From Scleropages formosus (Eukaryota; Chordata; Actinopteri; Osteoglossiformes; Osteoglossidae): DNA of 64,000 nt. The stretch's first letter is position 1. Each line of letters opens with the position of its first letter. The notes beneath the pieces are model-generated. The model was not told the DNA's origin. It searched no databases and saw only the letters and a program-made list of their open reading frames with translations. Below, piece by piece: positions 46,701 to 60,700 of the stretch. A program made the translations under genes and the position numbers. The DNA lies in assembly GCF_900964775.1 (NCBI RefSeq), contig NC_041815.1, forward strand, positions 23,275,779 to 23,339,778. The letters are read 5' to 3'.

Positions 46701-49700
46701 TAATAATTATTATACCAAGCAACGTCTACAACCGCTTATCCCGAGTGGGGTCAGAGCGAGCCAGAGCCTACCTGGTAACATGGAGCGTAAGGCCGAGGGG
46801 GGAGGGGACACACCCAAGACGGCACCCCAGTCCCGTCCGACAGCAGGCACTGGCCAAACGCACCCTGCCACCGATTATTATTATTATTGCTATTATTATT
46901 ACTAATGAGTAATTGTTTACCTGGATGTGAGCTCTGTTTCAGCTTTCACATTATAGGCAGTTTGGTGCAGTTTCAGTACACAACATAAAAATGAACACCT
47001 CATCATGAATGAAAACTCCAGCAGTACCATGAGAACTGACACCAGAAAACTGAAAGTTTGTCACTGAAAAATTTCTCTGAAACTAAAATGAGCCAAATCT
47101 TCTCTTTTTAATTACCAGGAATATCTTGTAATTGTCACTTCCCAAACCTGAAGTTCAACACGATCATTATTTTCAGACCTTTAATCTTTGTACTGCAGGG
47201 TTCTGCCAAAAAAGAATGCAATTAAATGAAGAAGACAAATGAAGGGATACTATTATTGCACATTTATTTTGATGCATCCTTTGAGTTTTAAAGTAGCAAA
47301 AAAAAAAAAGTTTATGTATTTTCTTTATGAATAAAGCTTAAAGGTATGAGGTTGAAAACTTCACGAGAACAATACACCATTAAATAAAAATTGCTCAACT
47401 TCCCTTTGATGCTCTTCAGGATTCAGAATATTTTTGATGTGACATGTTTTTTTGCTCTTTAATAAATGGATTTAGATGAAAAATGTTCTTGGCCTTAAGC
47501 ACGTTAGGCATTTGCGCAGTTTTTTCTACAAACACATTCGGTTTGTTTGCTCTCCTGAGGGGAAGGACTCAAAGTGAAACAGCTACAGGTCAAGGCCCAA
47601 ACCATCTGGAGAATTTTAATGGAATTAACAATTCAAATTTTTATTGCGCTCTGCTTTCAGGGCCGCAACTGGTCGAGGCACACGGGCAGGGGTTCGAGGT
47701 GAGCTCACACGGCGGCAAGATGCTGTTCTCTGCGGATGAGAACAAGGCCGTGGTTGGGGTGGAGAAACTGCGTGTGACAGGTAACCCTTTTTAATGCCAG
47801 CAGTATAAAAACAGAGTACACTGGAAAGTACAATAAAATACTGATGTTTTTCAGTAGCTGACCCATCCTGCCTGTCTCTCGGTGACCTTATACTCGTAAC
47901 TTTTATCTTGCCTTTTGTTTTTTTACTTCTAATTAGTTTAGTTGGCTTTGGTTCCTTCAGCTGTCCTTCAACAACCCTGCACCTGTTGCAGTTTGACCAG
48001 AAAATAGTTAAATATTATCCCTCGTGCATTAATATAAGCCGTTTGAAGCATTTGTGTGCGATTTTTACCATGTTTCCGTAGTTCTCTCCTTTTTCTCTCG
48101 ACTCCACCGGTTGTGGTGGTTCCATGTGTGACGATGTGTAATCGAGCGGCATCGGGGACTCATCTAAGTGATCTCCTGATGTTTATTATGATGAGCTTCC
48201 ATGCTGCGAGTCCTCGTCTGCTCGAGAATGTCGGCTGTGAGTCCTGTTGCGGGAGCCAAGACAGGTTTATCCTCAACTCGTAAAAAAAGAACAGAGGAAA
48301 GCGGCCTCTCTGCGTTCGTTGTTGAGAAAACGCTAATACTTTTTCCAGCTTCTGTAACCTTGTGGATCCAGGAGGGACAGGCAGCCCAGCTGGTCTTGGA
48401 ACCCCACGTTTTTGCCTGCATCTAATGCTGAGCGGTTCCCTTCTGACTTCTCCCTCCTTTACTTGTTTTGAAAAGTGCATCTTTAATTGCTTCATTATTG
48501 ATGTGGGAGTTTCTGTTTATAATGCCAGCTGTTATCCTTCTTCTTCTTCTTCATAAGAATAGTAATAATAATAATAATAACTGGCAGTAGTAAGTCGCTT
48601 CCTTGTTATACATGCAATAATAAAGCAAGAATATCGGACAGGAACCATTTTAACCGGCGTGGCCGGATGGAGGTGGACAGGCCTCCGGCATCGCGGTGCA
48701 GCCGACAAACCAACGGCGGGGCTCCGGGGCGCAAACCGTGCGACTAGACCGACTCTCACTGTCCTGAGCGTGCAAGCGAGCGTCAGCCAGGCTCATTTAT
48801 CAGTCAGGGGTCACGTCGTCTCCAGCGGTCGCCCTCGACAGCCGCCGCCCATGTGTTTGCGGAGGGAGTCTGGCTGCGTTGGCGGCACGGAAAAGCCATC
48901 AAGGAGCGCCGCGCTACTGTCTTCATGCCAACGGCGGACGCGGCCGTGCGTGAAGTGGCCCGAGTTCCCGTGGCACGAGTCGCCGCCTCGGAAGCGTCGA
49001 TCCCGCCCAACTCGCATATATTGGCAGAGTACTTATTTCACACTTAAATTAGCGGTGCATAAATCATGTTTTGCACGCCGTGTTGCTCAGGGATGTTGTT
49101 TTTTTTCTGCCGCATAGGTCCCCAGGGAGCCATCTTTGAGCATTCGGTAGAGACACCCCAGGTCAGAGCAGAGCCTTTCAAAGACCTAAGGTGGGTGTTT
49201 CACACAAGACCCGTAACTATGGGACTGACCCCCAACTGCCGCTCCAATCTTCTTTATCTCTTCATGCGTTTCAAGTTGTACACGGCATTGATGTTTAGCT
49301 AGTGGAGCGGCAGTCTTTGTTCTGCCGAAATTTTATCCACAGAAGTACAGTTTATCAATTTATAAAGCTGGATATCTTACGAGCACTTTTTTTGTAGTTA
49401 CTTGTAATGTCTTGTTTTTCTGCCATTTGAGTTTTTTTTACATGTGGATGTGAGTTCGATCCTCGCTCAGTCTGTGAGGAGTTTCCGTATTTTCCTGTGT
49501 TAACGTGGGTTTGCTCCGATTACTCCGGTTTCCTCCCACAGTCTGAAGACACGTGACCGGTGAACTGGTGGCAAAATTTTCCGCAGTGTATGTGTTGCAC
49601 TGCTTTGGTGTATAAATGAGTATAAATCATTGTAGGGAGTTTAGTCTTTTGAATCTAGCAGGGTATGTTTTTACTTTGATTTGTACATCACTTTGGGGGA

Positions 49701-51005
49701 AAAGGTGTCTGGCAAATTATTACGTGTAAATTTCAGCTTCAATGGTCATTTTACGTTGCTTTTGAGGGAAAGCGATGTAAAATGAATAGATTTTAATTTA
49801 CATAATTTTGGATTGGTATTTTAACTGTTTAGAACATAACCATGACGTGTAAAAGTTGTGGGACATAGTGCTTCTTTTAGTGAAGGACAGTTTTTATACT
49901 GTACCGTGACGTCATTCTAATGAAGAAACATTATTTCACAATAACTTTATCATTTATACACCTGGCTACTCTTTTTCACGGAAGCAGTAGCGCAGAAACA
50001 CAACTGACAGTTAAAAAAAAAAAAAACTTAATTTTTGTAATTTTTGGTATGCTGTATGTATATGTTTAAATGAACAATAACTGGTTACAGTGTAACTTTT
50101 CCTTTACTTTGTGTGTCAGTCTGTTTCGTTGTGTTTTTGTCGCTCTCTTAGCACCTACTGCCACCATGTGGCCAATCGCCAACAGGAGCCCCTTTACTGA
50201 CAACTTCTCTACTGTCCTCAGATATACAGCATATCTTGTGTTCATTGCATCAACTGGAGCCTTTGTTTCCTATTCCTGGTTCAGCTGTGCACCAGGACGC
50301 ATAGGGACACAACATGCAGAAACCGAGTTCTGGCTGGTGCCCGCTGTAGATTCCAGCACCAAACCTGAATCCTTTCGCACTTCGTACCCTTAGTATCGCC
50401 GCTGACCGACACGCTCTGTCGCTGGCTGCAGGCTGGAGTCACCCACTCGGACCCTAATCATGGACGCGCCCCGAGGAGTCCACATCAAAGCGATGGCCGG
50501 CAACATTGAGGCTACATCCAATTTAGACGTGCTCCTGCACACAAGTGAAGGAATGGTAGGGCATCATGTTGCTTTGAAATGGTCCCTTTGAGGGCCGCTT
50601 TCCTCTTTAGATGAGCATCCACGTTTTCAGCCTTGAATATGAAAGTGCTGTTTATGTGAACATGTTTTTTTAATATTGTTCTTGGTATAAGCTGCCATTA
50701 TGTTTAATAGCAGTCTGGCTTCACTTGACTGGTGTTTGTGCTTATTAATATGAAGACTTTGGGTATCAGTACTGAGAGCTGTCCAGTGTGTGGACTTGTC
50801 CACCATGTCACCGCTGTGCCGCCCCCTCACCACGCAGGTGATCCTGGATGCTGAGAACGTGCGGCTTGCCAAGTTGCCCATGGGGAAGGGCGGCGTGGCT
50901 GGCATTGCCCAGGGACTCTACGAGGTGTGCGTCTGCCCCAGCGGGAAACTGTACCTTACCAAGGCCGCTATGACCTCTACGTGCTACCACAGCCAGGACT
51001 GCTAG
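43750..51005 (+). CDS. sgcg: Gamma-sarcoglycan
   Basis: Single-pass type II subunit of the muscle sarcoglycan complex, part of the dystrophin-glycoprotein complex; loss causes limb-girdle muscular dystrophy in human. Seven coding exons: 43750-43944 (195 bp), 44960-45061 (102), 46311-46398 (88), 47661-47780 (120), 49118-49190 (73), 50432-50555 (124) and 50838-51005 (168), total 289 aa against 291 in human. To my memory the internal exon sizes equal the human ones. The cytoplasmic start [10 protein letters not shown] is followed by [15 protein letters not shown] and one hydrophobic segment at about residues 36-60. An N-glycosylation sequon NVS is at residue 110. The C-terminal cysteines (CVC...C...C) of the sarcoglycan cluster are intact. 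The ATG sits directly after an acceptor, so the 5' UTR is in at least one upstream exon, possibly at about 33.7-34.04 kb. Candidate poly(A) signals: 51976, 52307 and 52897. Confidence 0.96.
44080..44200 (+). repeat. 3' end of a family-B SINE in the first SGCG coding intron
   Basis: GGAAGTCGCTTTGGAGAAAA followed by GCGTCAGCTAAATAAATAAA is the family-B tail. No head is recognisable. Confidence 0.65.
46490..46625 (+). repeat. Unnamed fish interspersed repeat in an SGCG intron
   Basis: CCACTTGTCCAGTCCAAAGT, TGGTGCCTATCCCAGAAAAA and GACGGGATGCCAGTCCATCT form a common fish repeat body, related to the GATGGATGG-ended elements. Confidence 0.6.
46718..46910 (-). mobile_element. Diverged family-A-like SINE with ATT repeat
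   Basis: Reverse copy: CCGCTTATCCCGAGTGGGGT, AGCCTACCTGGTAACATGGA and GGGGGAGGGGACACACCC. The centre and head are shortened. It is followed by an ATT trinucleotide tract (46876-46905). Clearly older or a different subfamily from the copies with perfect duplications. Confidence 0.65.
48650..49015. other. CpG-rich block inside an SGCG intron
   Basis: GC-rich stretch with dense CpG (CGGCATCGCGG, GGCGGACGCGGCCG, GAGTCGCCGCC) in an AT-rich intron, about 100 bp before the exon at 49118. Several frames stay open because of base composition; none resembles a known protein. It could be a methylation-free island or an internal promoter, or an anciently inserted sequence. Confidence 0.45.
49440..49745 (+). 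repeat. Fish interspersed repeat in an SGCG intron
   Basis: GAGTTCGATCCTCGCTCAGT, GTTTCCTCCCACAGTCTGAA and CACTTTGGGGGAAAAGGTGT. The first part is the reverse of the repeat in RPS25 intron 3; the last part resembles the family-B tail. Confidence 0.55.
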
Positions 51006-51259
51006 GTGATGGCACTGAGCCTCCAAACCACCAGGTGACGCTGATGTTCAGGATGAGCTTCAGCTGCTCCGTTACACCTCCCGCGAGGGCATCTTTAAGC
51101 TGCTGGTTTTATCCAAGTGCAGCTAACAATTTCACACCATGTCTGTCTGTAAAGGTGAGTAGTACATGAATATTGAATGGAAGAGTGGCATAAAGCCATA
51201 ATTTTCTCCCACCTTTAGTACCTTTAATGCGAGAGCCGATCTTTTGTGGGGCGAAGGGG

Positions 51260-51430
51260 CGGAAGAGTAGGCAACATGTACCCCCTAGTAAAATCAAGAT
51301 ATAATTTATCTCCCTTCTTCTGCTGTGGTGGCCTTGACTGAACATGTACACTTTGGTCAAGGGTAAAAAAAAAAAGAAAGCCACACAAGGGTTTGAACCT
51401 ACAACCTAAAGGTTATGATTTTAAGTTCAT
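51260..51430 (-). repeat. Partial family-B SINE downstream of SGCG
   Basis: TTGGTCAAGGGTAAAA and GGGTTTGAACCTACAACCTA (reverse of the B-box region) with an internal A run. Degraded. Confidence 0.5.
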
Positions 51431-52454
51431 GACAATGTTTTTTTGCCATAAATGTTCCGGATTCTTATCAGCATGTTAATGTGCAAATATGGGACATTGA
51501 ACCATTTAGGTGAAGTCAGATTAGCATTTGACGGCACATAACAATCACAGGTATTAATGTGGTAAAGAAACCACTGAATGGTGTAATTCTATTCACAGGT
51601 GTACATTACCCTTAGTAGAATGGAGTACATCAGAGTGAGAGAAGGAACTGGAGTTAAGATGCAAGCATATTGAACATTTCATGAGAGAAATGTGGCATTT
51701 TTTCTATATATTTTAAGTGGCTATCTTTTACATGTTAGCCAACACTTCATTTGTTTATTGTATATAATCCAAGTGAGGGCTGGGCAACAAGGAGCTGGTA
51801 ACAGCTTAAATTCTATGCAATACTTTTTGTGGTGCAATAATGCAGCAAATGTATTTGTCTAGCAAGTATGCAGTCTCATGTTTTTTTTTCCTGTACATTA
51901 AGCTTTAATGTAAAAACAGACACAAGACTTTCAGGGAAAAAATCAGTTTCCATTTACTAGTCTCAAAACTGCCATAATAAAAGCAGACATGCCTGTTCGT
52001 GCTCCTGTTTGTCTGCATGGTTTATTTTTGTTTGTTAATTTTCGCACTGTGTAGCAGTTTGTTTGTGATAAGAAAATGTTTTATGTTCAAAAGGTGCTGT
52101 TCAGACAAAAAAATGCAATCTTTTAATTACCCCAAACACTTTGGGACAACATTACAAAAGAAATTCATTGTTAATATGGTTCAAGCTATTATCCCTGCTA
52201 CTACATACTTATTTTGTTGCTAAAGACTGAAGTTGTGAAGTTATAGTGTCCAAAGGTACTGATTTTTCAGTATTTGTGAATTAAACTGACATACTTTGTG
52301 TGTATAAATAAATTTGTCCAAACAGTAATTATTCTATGGTCAACATCTGTGGTTTATGCTGATTAAAATTACTATTATTAAATTACAATTGAATCAATTT
52401 AATATAGAAGTATTTAATTCCAATTGATTGTATATGGATGGATGATTGCTAATA

Positions 52455-52530
52455 ATTAATACAGCAGAGTCTATGACCCTGCTCAGGACGAGCGGTTATT
52501 GAAATCGGATGGATGAATGGATGGATGGAT
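52455..52530 (+). repeat. Repeat 3' end with GATG microsatellite
   Basis: TATGACCCTGCTCAGGACGA then GCGGTTATTGAAATCGGATG and GGATGAATGGATGGATGGAT. Same family as the element at 32990. Confidence 0.65.
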
Positions 52531-54704
52531 GTTTATGATAGTACAAGTGAAATTTGTAAGAACACTTCTGTGACTCTGCAAAGCACACAGACACTGTGCT
52601 GTTAAAGGTGCTGTGTGGTGTCACAAATACTAGTGATCATTTGATTGTGAGGTGAAGGTTTACGCTAGTAACGAGGGTATTTATGTTCTTCATCCGGTTT
52701 ATATAAATGTGGTACATTTGGATGTGACCACATGAAGGGCGGAGGGAAAATGTGCTCAATACCCTTTATTTGACCTTCTTCCGGCAGTACGAGGGCATGG
52801 GAGACTGGCAGACTGGAGAGCACACGTCCCTTTCAGAGACTATTTTTTTCATAGACTTTCCCCAAGTCCCAAGTACCTGTTTCTGTAAAGAGCACAAATA
52901 AAAGCTAAAACTCTGTCACAGTGAAACTATAATTTCAGGTGCTAATATAGAAATACTGGGTATTTAATTTTTTCCATCAGCCCATAAGTGATCATATTCA
53001 TATTGTAAAATTATGTGTAATAATAACTCCATACATGATTTTTCATGTTAAAGCTAAACATGCAGTTACTACATTCTAGCTATTGGTAATCAAAGTGTAT
53101 TTTTTTACTGGAAAAAAGAAAAACAATGTACTATTTGGGGAGGGGAGATTTATTACAACTATGGCACCATGTACATCAGTAGGGAAACAGGAGTAAATTT
53201 AATTTTGCAAAGGAGATCTTCAAAGACCCTCACCCGGATTTCTTCTTATCTGCCCACATTTACAATTTTTAAGCATCAAACAAACATTAAAATAAACTTC
53301 TAAAATAAATATTACTCATGCACACTAACAACAGAAAAACACACATTGTTACCAGTGTTTAATATGACAGTCCCCGTAAACATTTATTGAAAACATACTA
53401 AATTAAAAATACTGACAAACATTTTGAAATGAGCACCACGTGATTATGTCACCTGTATATTCTGTTACAACAAAGAAAACTGCAGTGGAACTAGGGATAA
53501 AGCCAAAAAAGAAGTCATAACTTTGGCAATAAAAAAATTTTGCATTGTAGAAAAGATCACTTTAGAGCGTTAAAGGAAAGGGTGTTCCAGTTTCGATCCC
53601 AGCCCACACTTTGCATACCAGTTTTACCCTAATGAGTTCTAGAAGTCCATGTTTACCTTATTAAATCAACTGTACATCACCTAGCAATAACCACAATCTG
53701 TTGAAATACTTAGCTGGTATAAGGTGATTTTCACAACACACAGGCAAGAGCACTTGAGAACAAAACCCAAGAGCTGGGCTCGAAGTCACAAAAAATTTGC
53801 ACATGAAGTGTTTTACAATTGTGCTCCTAAAAAGACAACATTCAACATCCTTTTCCTGTGCAACAGAGACTCGGACAAGGCGCAGGGGTACAGCAGATAG
53901 GAAAAAAAATAAAGTTTTCCTCCCTTACATGATGACAGCCAACAAAATTGATTTAAAAAAAAAAAAAAAAACAACATTCAAAACTCTTAATTCACAGGTT
54001 GCCTCTCCCAGTACTGGAGAGACGCATGAGCGCTCTACAAGTGCAAGTGCAAACAGAAAGTCTTTTTAGAAAGTGCTTCATCTGATTGATTTACCAGCAA
54101 TAAGATATGATACACAGACTATACAACAGGTAAAGAATCAGTTGAACTGATATGAATGAACCTCATAGAAATATACAAATAAAAATGGCATTTTTATTGT
54201 TGATTCATTTTCATGTCTTGCCAACAGAAGTCCTGCCATTTTAACGATGATAACAAATCTAAATACAGTTCACTTGTGGTTTATGACAGGAAGATGCACT
54301 TTTATAAAAGTTAAAAGTAAAAAAGCAGCATATTTATAATTTTCAAGAGACAAAATGTGTATGTGTACATGTATATATATCTGTGTGTGTGTTTGTGTAT
54401 TATGGGAATTTGACTTTTAAAAAAAAAAGTATTGCTAGGGATTTTTTTTTTTTTACAGCAACATTTTTACGTCTCTTTAAAAGTATCAGCAACTTATTGT
54501 CAGCATTAGACAGCTGCTTCTTTGAACATCAAGCAGCTATATTTTAAATTTACCAGTATTGATGCTGCATATATAAGCTGCCAGCTGGATACATAAATTT
54601 GCCTTAACGCAACAATACAGTCAGGAACATTGCACGCAGCCACTATGTTTTCTACTGTTTAAAGGCTCTATGCATATGGCCTTGTTTAAATGGACAAGTA
54701 TAAG

Positions 54705-57700
54705 CTATATTTTTTGCTGCACAAAAGTCTCAAGTTTAATAATAATCCGTGCTGTGCATTCCATCACTCTCATTGCAACTTCAGACGTGTATCTATCATT
54801 GGGAATCTGAGGAAAGGGAAGGAGGTCAGGATAGCGAGTTCTCAAGCTGTCCACACCATAACCCTCCAGTATGTTCACGTCTTTGGCAAGTCCAGCCAGC
54901 TGCGAGTTGTATTCCTCCACCTTCTGCGCTAGCGCTGTGGGTTTTACGTCCTTATCCGATTTCCCACGAACAGCATAGTCGGCAGCTATCAGAGCAAGTT
55001 TGGTGGCTAGGTAACACTTAAAGCACACCCACTCATTGGCATTTTTGTGGAGATCATTCCTTGCGGCTGAGAAGTTGGCCCTCGCTTGCCTGAGCCATCT
55101 GCGTGCCTCCACAGGGTTCCCAACCGACTTAAACGATGGAGGTACAAAGTAACGATTTGAATGCGATGAGCCAGAAAATCCCGTGTACTGCTCCCGAAAC
55201 TGCTGCTTTTCAGACTTATGACTTGTAGCCTCTTGATTCCATGATGTGTAAAACCTTTGGAATGAAAACTTCTCAGACTGCTGGAAGCGAGTGGATGATG
55301 TTGAGAATGGTCTCCTTGATGTCCTGTCTGCAGTCTGCTCTACCAGGGACTGTTTCTCCATTCTACTGATTTCATTCTGTAGGTGTTTAAAGACTTCTGT
55401 GGCTATATCCAAATTCTCAGCATTTTTGTCTGGGTGCCACTTGAGGTATAATCGCCGTATAATCTTCTTCCTTTCAGTTTCTGGCAGTTTCCATGCTTGT
55501 TCAATCACTAAGGTCACTTCTTTTAGAATTTCTGGCAATGCATTAAGCCTTAATTTCTGGGGAGATGGCTTTGAAGGAGGGGCTCTGAGACTTTCTTTTC
55601 CAGGAAAAAGTGGCGGCATCATTCGCTGACCAGGAGATGGACATTCTGAAGGACTTGTTGGTGTTGATGGAGCACTATCCCTGATATGAGTGCTGTCATC
55701 TTGTCTGGAAAATTTGTACAAGTCAAGTGAACTGACAATTTTATACTCACTGTACCCAATGTCAATTTGGAAACATTTCCCTAAGAAACTTGGGTTTTCA
55801 TCCTCTTCTCTTTCCACTTCTTGAACTATGATGGCGTAAGTATAGGTTGGTTGGTAAGAGCCATATATATCTCCTCCTTCAGAATCAACAAGGTATCCTA
55901 CATATTCTCCTGGGTAAAACACATTCATGGGATCCATTAGTAAAATGTGATGTATTTCTGCAGGTATCGGCGTTCCTGGGAGGGGAAGCTCAAGTTTAGA
56001 AGGTTCAGTGGAGTCATATTTGACACCCAAATTGTCCAGCTTCTCTGTGATCCGATAGATGTCGTTGCACCCCAGCATGGCAATGAGATAGGAGGTGTCA
56101 GATATCAAGTTATCCGTTGCAGATTTAAGTGTCATTGCCAGGGCTAACAAGAAATTGATATCTTTGCTATCTGAGTGCTGAATATACAGGTGTATCACTG
56201 ATGTTCCATACCTTTTCAAAAACGCTAGAGTTTCACTTTTGCTGTTTGGGATAGGGCTACAACCTTTGACACGCAATGTCGTCTGCAATTTCTCAAAGCA
56301 GGAGACCTTTAAACCCTCACAAAGAGCTTTGCACAATCGGATAGCTTTTTCTTCATTCACTAGGAAAGCGTTGTCATTTTCGTGCTTCATTATGCGAATT
56401 AGCCCTGTAATAAATTGTTCTGATGACAGGAGCAATTGCAGACGACCCTGAAGAGAGCAAAGAGCTCCAAACTGACACATTTTGGGAGATTCTTCATCTA
56501 ACTGCTCTTCCAGTATACTACTCAGAAGTCGGGGTCGAAGCTTCTGAGGCAGCAGCATGATCAGCTTTGTGTGGAAAGCGTGATCTTTGCCGAGGTAACA
56601 CTGACTCATGTCCACTAGCATCTGGACCCCAACATTACCCTGGATTCTACTTTTGTAGTGTGGGGCATCATCAAACACTAAACCATTTGATTTAGCTAGT
56701 CTGCCATCGTGACTAGGCAAGTAAAAAGTCAGATCTCTGAGGTTTTCAAGGTCTTTCCGTACCTGAACTGGATCATTCTGAAGGCTTTTGAAAAGTCCAG
56801 AAACAGCTCGCTTCACTGTTCTCATTTCATTTGGATCAAGCTGCTTACCCTCTGAATTTCTGTAAATGCGGTAAAGGACTTCCACATATTGTTTTGTTGA
56901 CACAACATCCTCAGTTCCCAGAAGCTTAAACAACTGATGAAAGGTGCCAAGTTCTAAAGGGAGTTTGTAAAGGTAGGGTTTGAAGTCTGATTCATTGTCT
57001 AGATTTATGACAACCTCTTCTGGCTTTAGGAGTTTCCATCCCTCCTCAACCATGACAAAAGATATACCTCGTAGCTGATACCGAAAATCCCTTTTGTCTG
57101 CATTTAGAAATTCATAAGTGCTCCTTAGGACTTTGTTTCTCGTTTTCACCATGTCATCGTCAAGGTTAGATATGCTACAGATATTTTTGCAGTTGCTTAT
57201 CACTTTGTCCAATGGTGGGTCCAAGTTGACATTAAGCATGGTCAAAACTTGATCAAGTTGTTCTTGGCTAGCGAGTGTGCTCCCTTCTTGGTCTTTCATG
57301 CTAGCGGGGATGGCCTTTTCTGGAAGAATAGGGCAAGAGGTCCAAAGTAACTGCATGATATCCGTTTGCTTGAACTTTGGATTCACCTGTGACCCATTGA
57401 AGCGAATCAGTGGGAGAGTACCATTCATTTCCTGATGTTGAGCATGGAGTCTAACAAGTTCAACTGGGGCACGTTCAGGGCACAAGAATGGTATCATTGA
57501 TAAATCTTTGAGAAAGGTACCCACAAAAAGATCTGTTCTCTCAGTAAAAATGTGATTAAGTAAAACATCAACAACCATTTGTGTTGTTTCTTTGGACTGA
57601 GGTTTAATGCTGATCTCTTTTGCAAACTGTAAAACTTGCTGCTGAGAAACTATGTACTTCAGTCCAATATTTCTCAGGAATGTGATCCAGGAAGGGAGAA

Positions 57701-60700
57701 ATGAAGTCCCATTCTTTGGCTTTGAGGCTTGCTCAATCTTCTTGAAGAAATCTGGGGGTATAAATGACTTTGTGGGCAGCATCACTTCAAAAACCTTCAC
57801 AGTTTGATCAAAAAATGTTTTTGCAGGTTTCAGTCTGTTTGTGGAATCATAAATGAATGAGAGGCCTTCCAGTTTCTCATATAACTTATCCTTCATCCCA
57901 CAAGGCTCCTCCATACTCAGAAGTCTCTCCTTAAGGTATATGAGATGCTCAATTTTTGCATCATAAGACAAACTGTCAAACTTTGGCAGGAGATGCTTTA
58001 AGTAGACCTCAAGATCATCAATTGGAGTAAATCCAAGGAAACTGAAGAGCTCTTTAAGTTGTGGGTTGTCAGCTAGAAAGGCTGAGGATGTTGTGTGTGC
58101 CCATTTTTCCATATCAGCAGTTGGAATGCTTTTTGTAAGGACGTAGCAAGACCCAAAACTGGACACACTGATGTATCTGCCACTCACTGATTTGTAACAT
58201 GGGAGCAACTTCAAACAATGTACATCTTCCTGGGACAAGTTAAGTAAATTGCAGTTAAAGTACAAGAGAAGTGCCTCAAAGTCTTTGTCAGTCAACCCAC
58301 TGGTTTTGAAGGCTGAGGTCTGAATCATATACTCCAAAGCTTTCAGGATGCTGGAGGGATTCTCTATGTTTGCTGCATGTTGTGCTAGAAGAGGTACCAC
58401 AGGGTTCTCTTTGGTGCAGATTTTGTTCAGTGCAAGCTGAATGCATCCCCCCTTCATAAGGGTATGGAAGACTTTGTCATTCTGTCCAGTGGGGAAAATG
58501 GCTGCATAGATGAGACTTAAAGGCAGCAAAACATCACACTCAGGCACAACCAGCTTATTGCTTGAAACCATGAATTTGGTACCAGGTAGCAAGGCCCAGT
58601 CCTTCAGAATGTCCAAGACAGTCTCAAATTTGGGTTTGATGTCTGTGTGATCATCCTTGACGGCAATGTTTTCACTGATAAAGTGCCAGGAACTTTTCAA
58701 CCAGGATTCACTGGCATAGTTGTCTCTCCATTTTACTGGTGTTCTTGTCCGATATTCACGTGGAAGGACAGATCCCAGGAGACCTCCAAAGCTACTGATG
58801 TCAAAGACTTTTGCCACGTTAGACTTCATGAGTAGCTTGCTGTACCTCATGTAAAGTGTGTTCATAAACAGCTCTTTTCTAGAGGAAATCAACTCATGGT
58901 GTGTTGACAAAAATTTGGGTCTTTTGGAATCAAACACCTGAAGCATGTTATCCATTGTAATCAAAAGTGGTAACCCCTCTATTTGGACATCATCCTCTTC
59001 TAAATCTTTGAAACTGTAGTCAACCAGAAGTTTGAAGCTATGAAAGAGCTTAAAATTCGATTGCTGCAGTCGACACGGTAGCTTTCCCACCTGACATGTT
59101 GTGTCTGGTGCCGAAAATGTCAGAAGGAAGCTGCGTACATCCTCCGGTGTCACGTAGCGCACAGGAATCCCTGCATCCTCTAAACAGAAATAGAGACTGG
59201 CAGTCTCCTCACAGCTGTACACCAAGTTGAAGCCAACATCCAGAAGCAAAGCTTTTAACCTGTACACATTTTCAGCAATAGTTTTTCGTGTAGTTATGTT
59301 GTACTCTGTATTTTTTAAGTGCTGCAGTTCATCCTGAAGAAGGTTGTCAAAGAATGCTCTGCCTTTATTTGCAGTGGATGTGTTTACCCAGGAAATATAT
59401 ATTGCAGAGTGCATATCTGTATTGTCAAGGTGGGGAGCCCTTACAACAGGCAGTAGACGTTTGAGGTCTGCATGAATGCAGTTGTAAACTGCTTTAACAA
59501 GACAATACCAGTCTGGCTGAATGTCAAGCCTGTTGACTGGAAAGAAGAACAAAAACTTCTTCAACGTGTCTTTGACTACGTGAATGGGTGTACCCTGCAA
59601 CACAGTCATAGTGGGATCTGGACCAGGGAAAAAACGACGTTTCAGCTGAATGAGTAGTTCCACGCATGCTGGTGATATCACAGCAGTCATTAGATTGTTG
59701 TTCCAGTCACTCCTGACACCGACCCCATTGTCATCCCTCCAAAGGTTTCTCCTAGCAGAATCTAAGGCAAAATGCCCATTGACATGAAACGGGAGACCAG
59801 TTTCTAGTGAAAGAGGCAGAAAGCAGAAAGCTCTGTGCGGTTTTTTGTAGTTGTGGCTTATACATGCAGCTACACCACCACGTGGAAAGAGAGTTATGTC
59901 TTCATTTTTGTGTGCTGAAATTACACTCTTGGAAACTTTTTCAATGTTGGAGAAGCCAGATCGGTTGCAGACCAACCAAGTCGTTGAGTTCCCATCCGAG
60001 TCTTCTATGTCCATTGTGTAGGTGATCTGTTGGACAGGGATTTGAGTCAGCTGCTTTTTTTTGGTAACGCTGTCAACCACAGATGCATGAAACTGCTTGC
60101 GCTTTAAGCGATCGCCATCTGTAATTTTAGCAGTTACAGAGTACAGTACTTTCAGATCTCCTGTGCTGATGTCTATGTCACAGATGGAGATTTTCTCCAT
60201 GTGGTTCAAAAACATAAGCAATTCAGCTCCATCGGTTCTCAGCTTGTCAAGGAGATTTTGTACCATTCTGTCTGAGGCAGCAACAGAGCTGATTTCAGAA
60301 ATTTTTGCCATGTCTGCACTGCGAATTGGAAATCGGAACATCGTGGCACGCTCAAGTTTGAAGTGAGTGCCCAAGTACAAATTTAAAACATCTGAAAATT
60401 GTGTTCTAAAATCAGAATCCAAGTCTCTGAACATTCTTCCAGGACTAACAGATGTTGCCCCTGGAGCATAGCGAGCATGGGGATCAAAGATGCATAGAAT
60501 GTCGTTATTTGAAATGAAAGAGGGACAGTCTGTGATGTGATAAACGGAGTTGAATCCTATACCATATTGACCAGTTTTACCTGGATTTGCTTCCTTTGTA
60601 CCTCGTCCAAGGTTCTGGATTCCTCGCACATCATCTTCAGTGAACGGCTGGTTATTATAGACACAAAGAGCAGGTCCCTGCATAGGAATCCATTTGTCAT

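Larger units (their letters stand above)
51006..54704. other. Convergent 3' flanks of SGCG and SACS
   Basis: AT-rich, no further coding exon. Candidate SGCG poly(A) signals at 51976, 52307 and 52897 (plus); candidate SACS signals on the minus strand at 54193-54198 and near 53392. Repeats are minor. Confidence 0.6.

Noticed and set aside
50790-50837. In-frame Met upstream of the last SGCG exon
   Set aside because: The acceptor at 50837 and the family match (EGM/VILDAE) show that this stretch is intronic.
52730-52860. Possible extra exon (TTCCGGCAG then TACGAGGGCATGGG)
   Set aside because: The peptide matches nothing known and ends quickly; it is more likely SGCG 3' flank.
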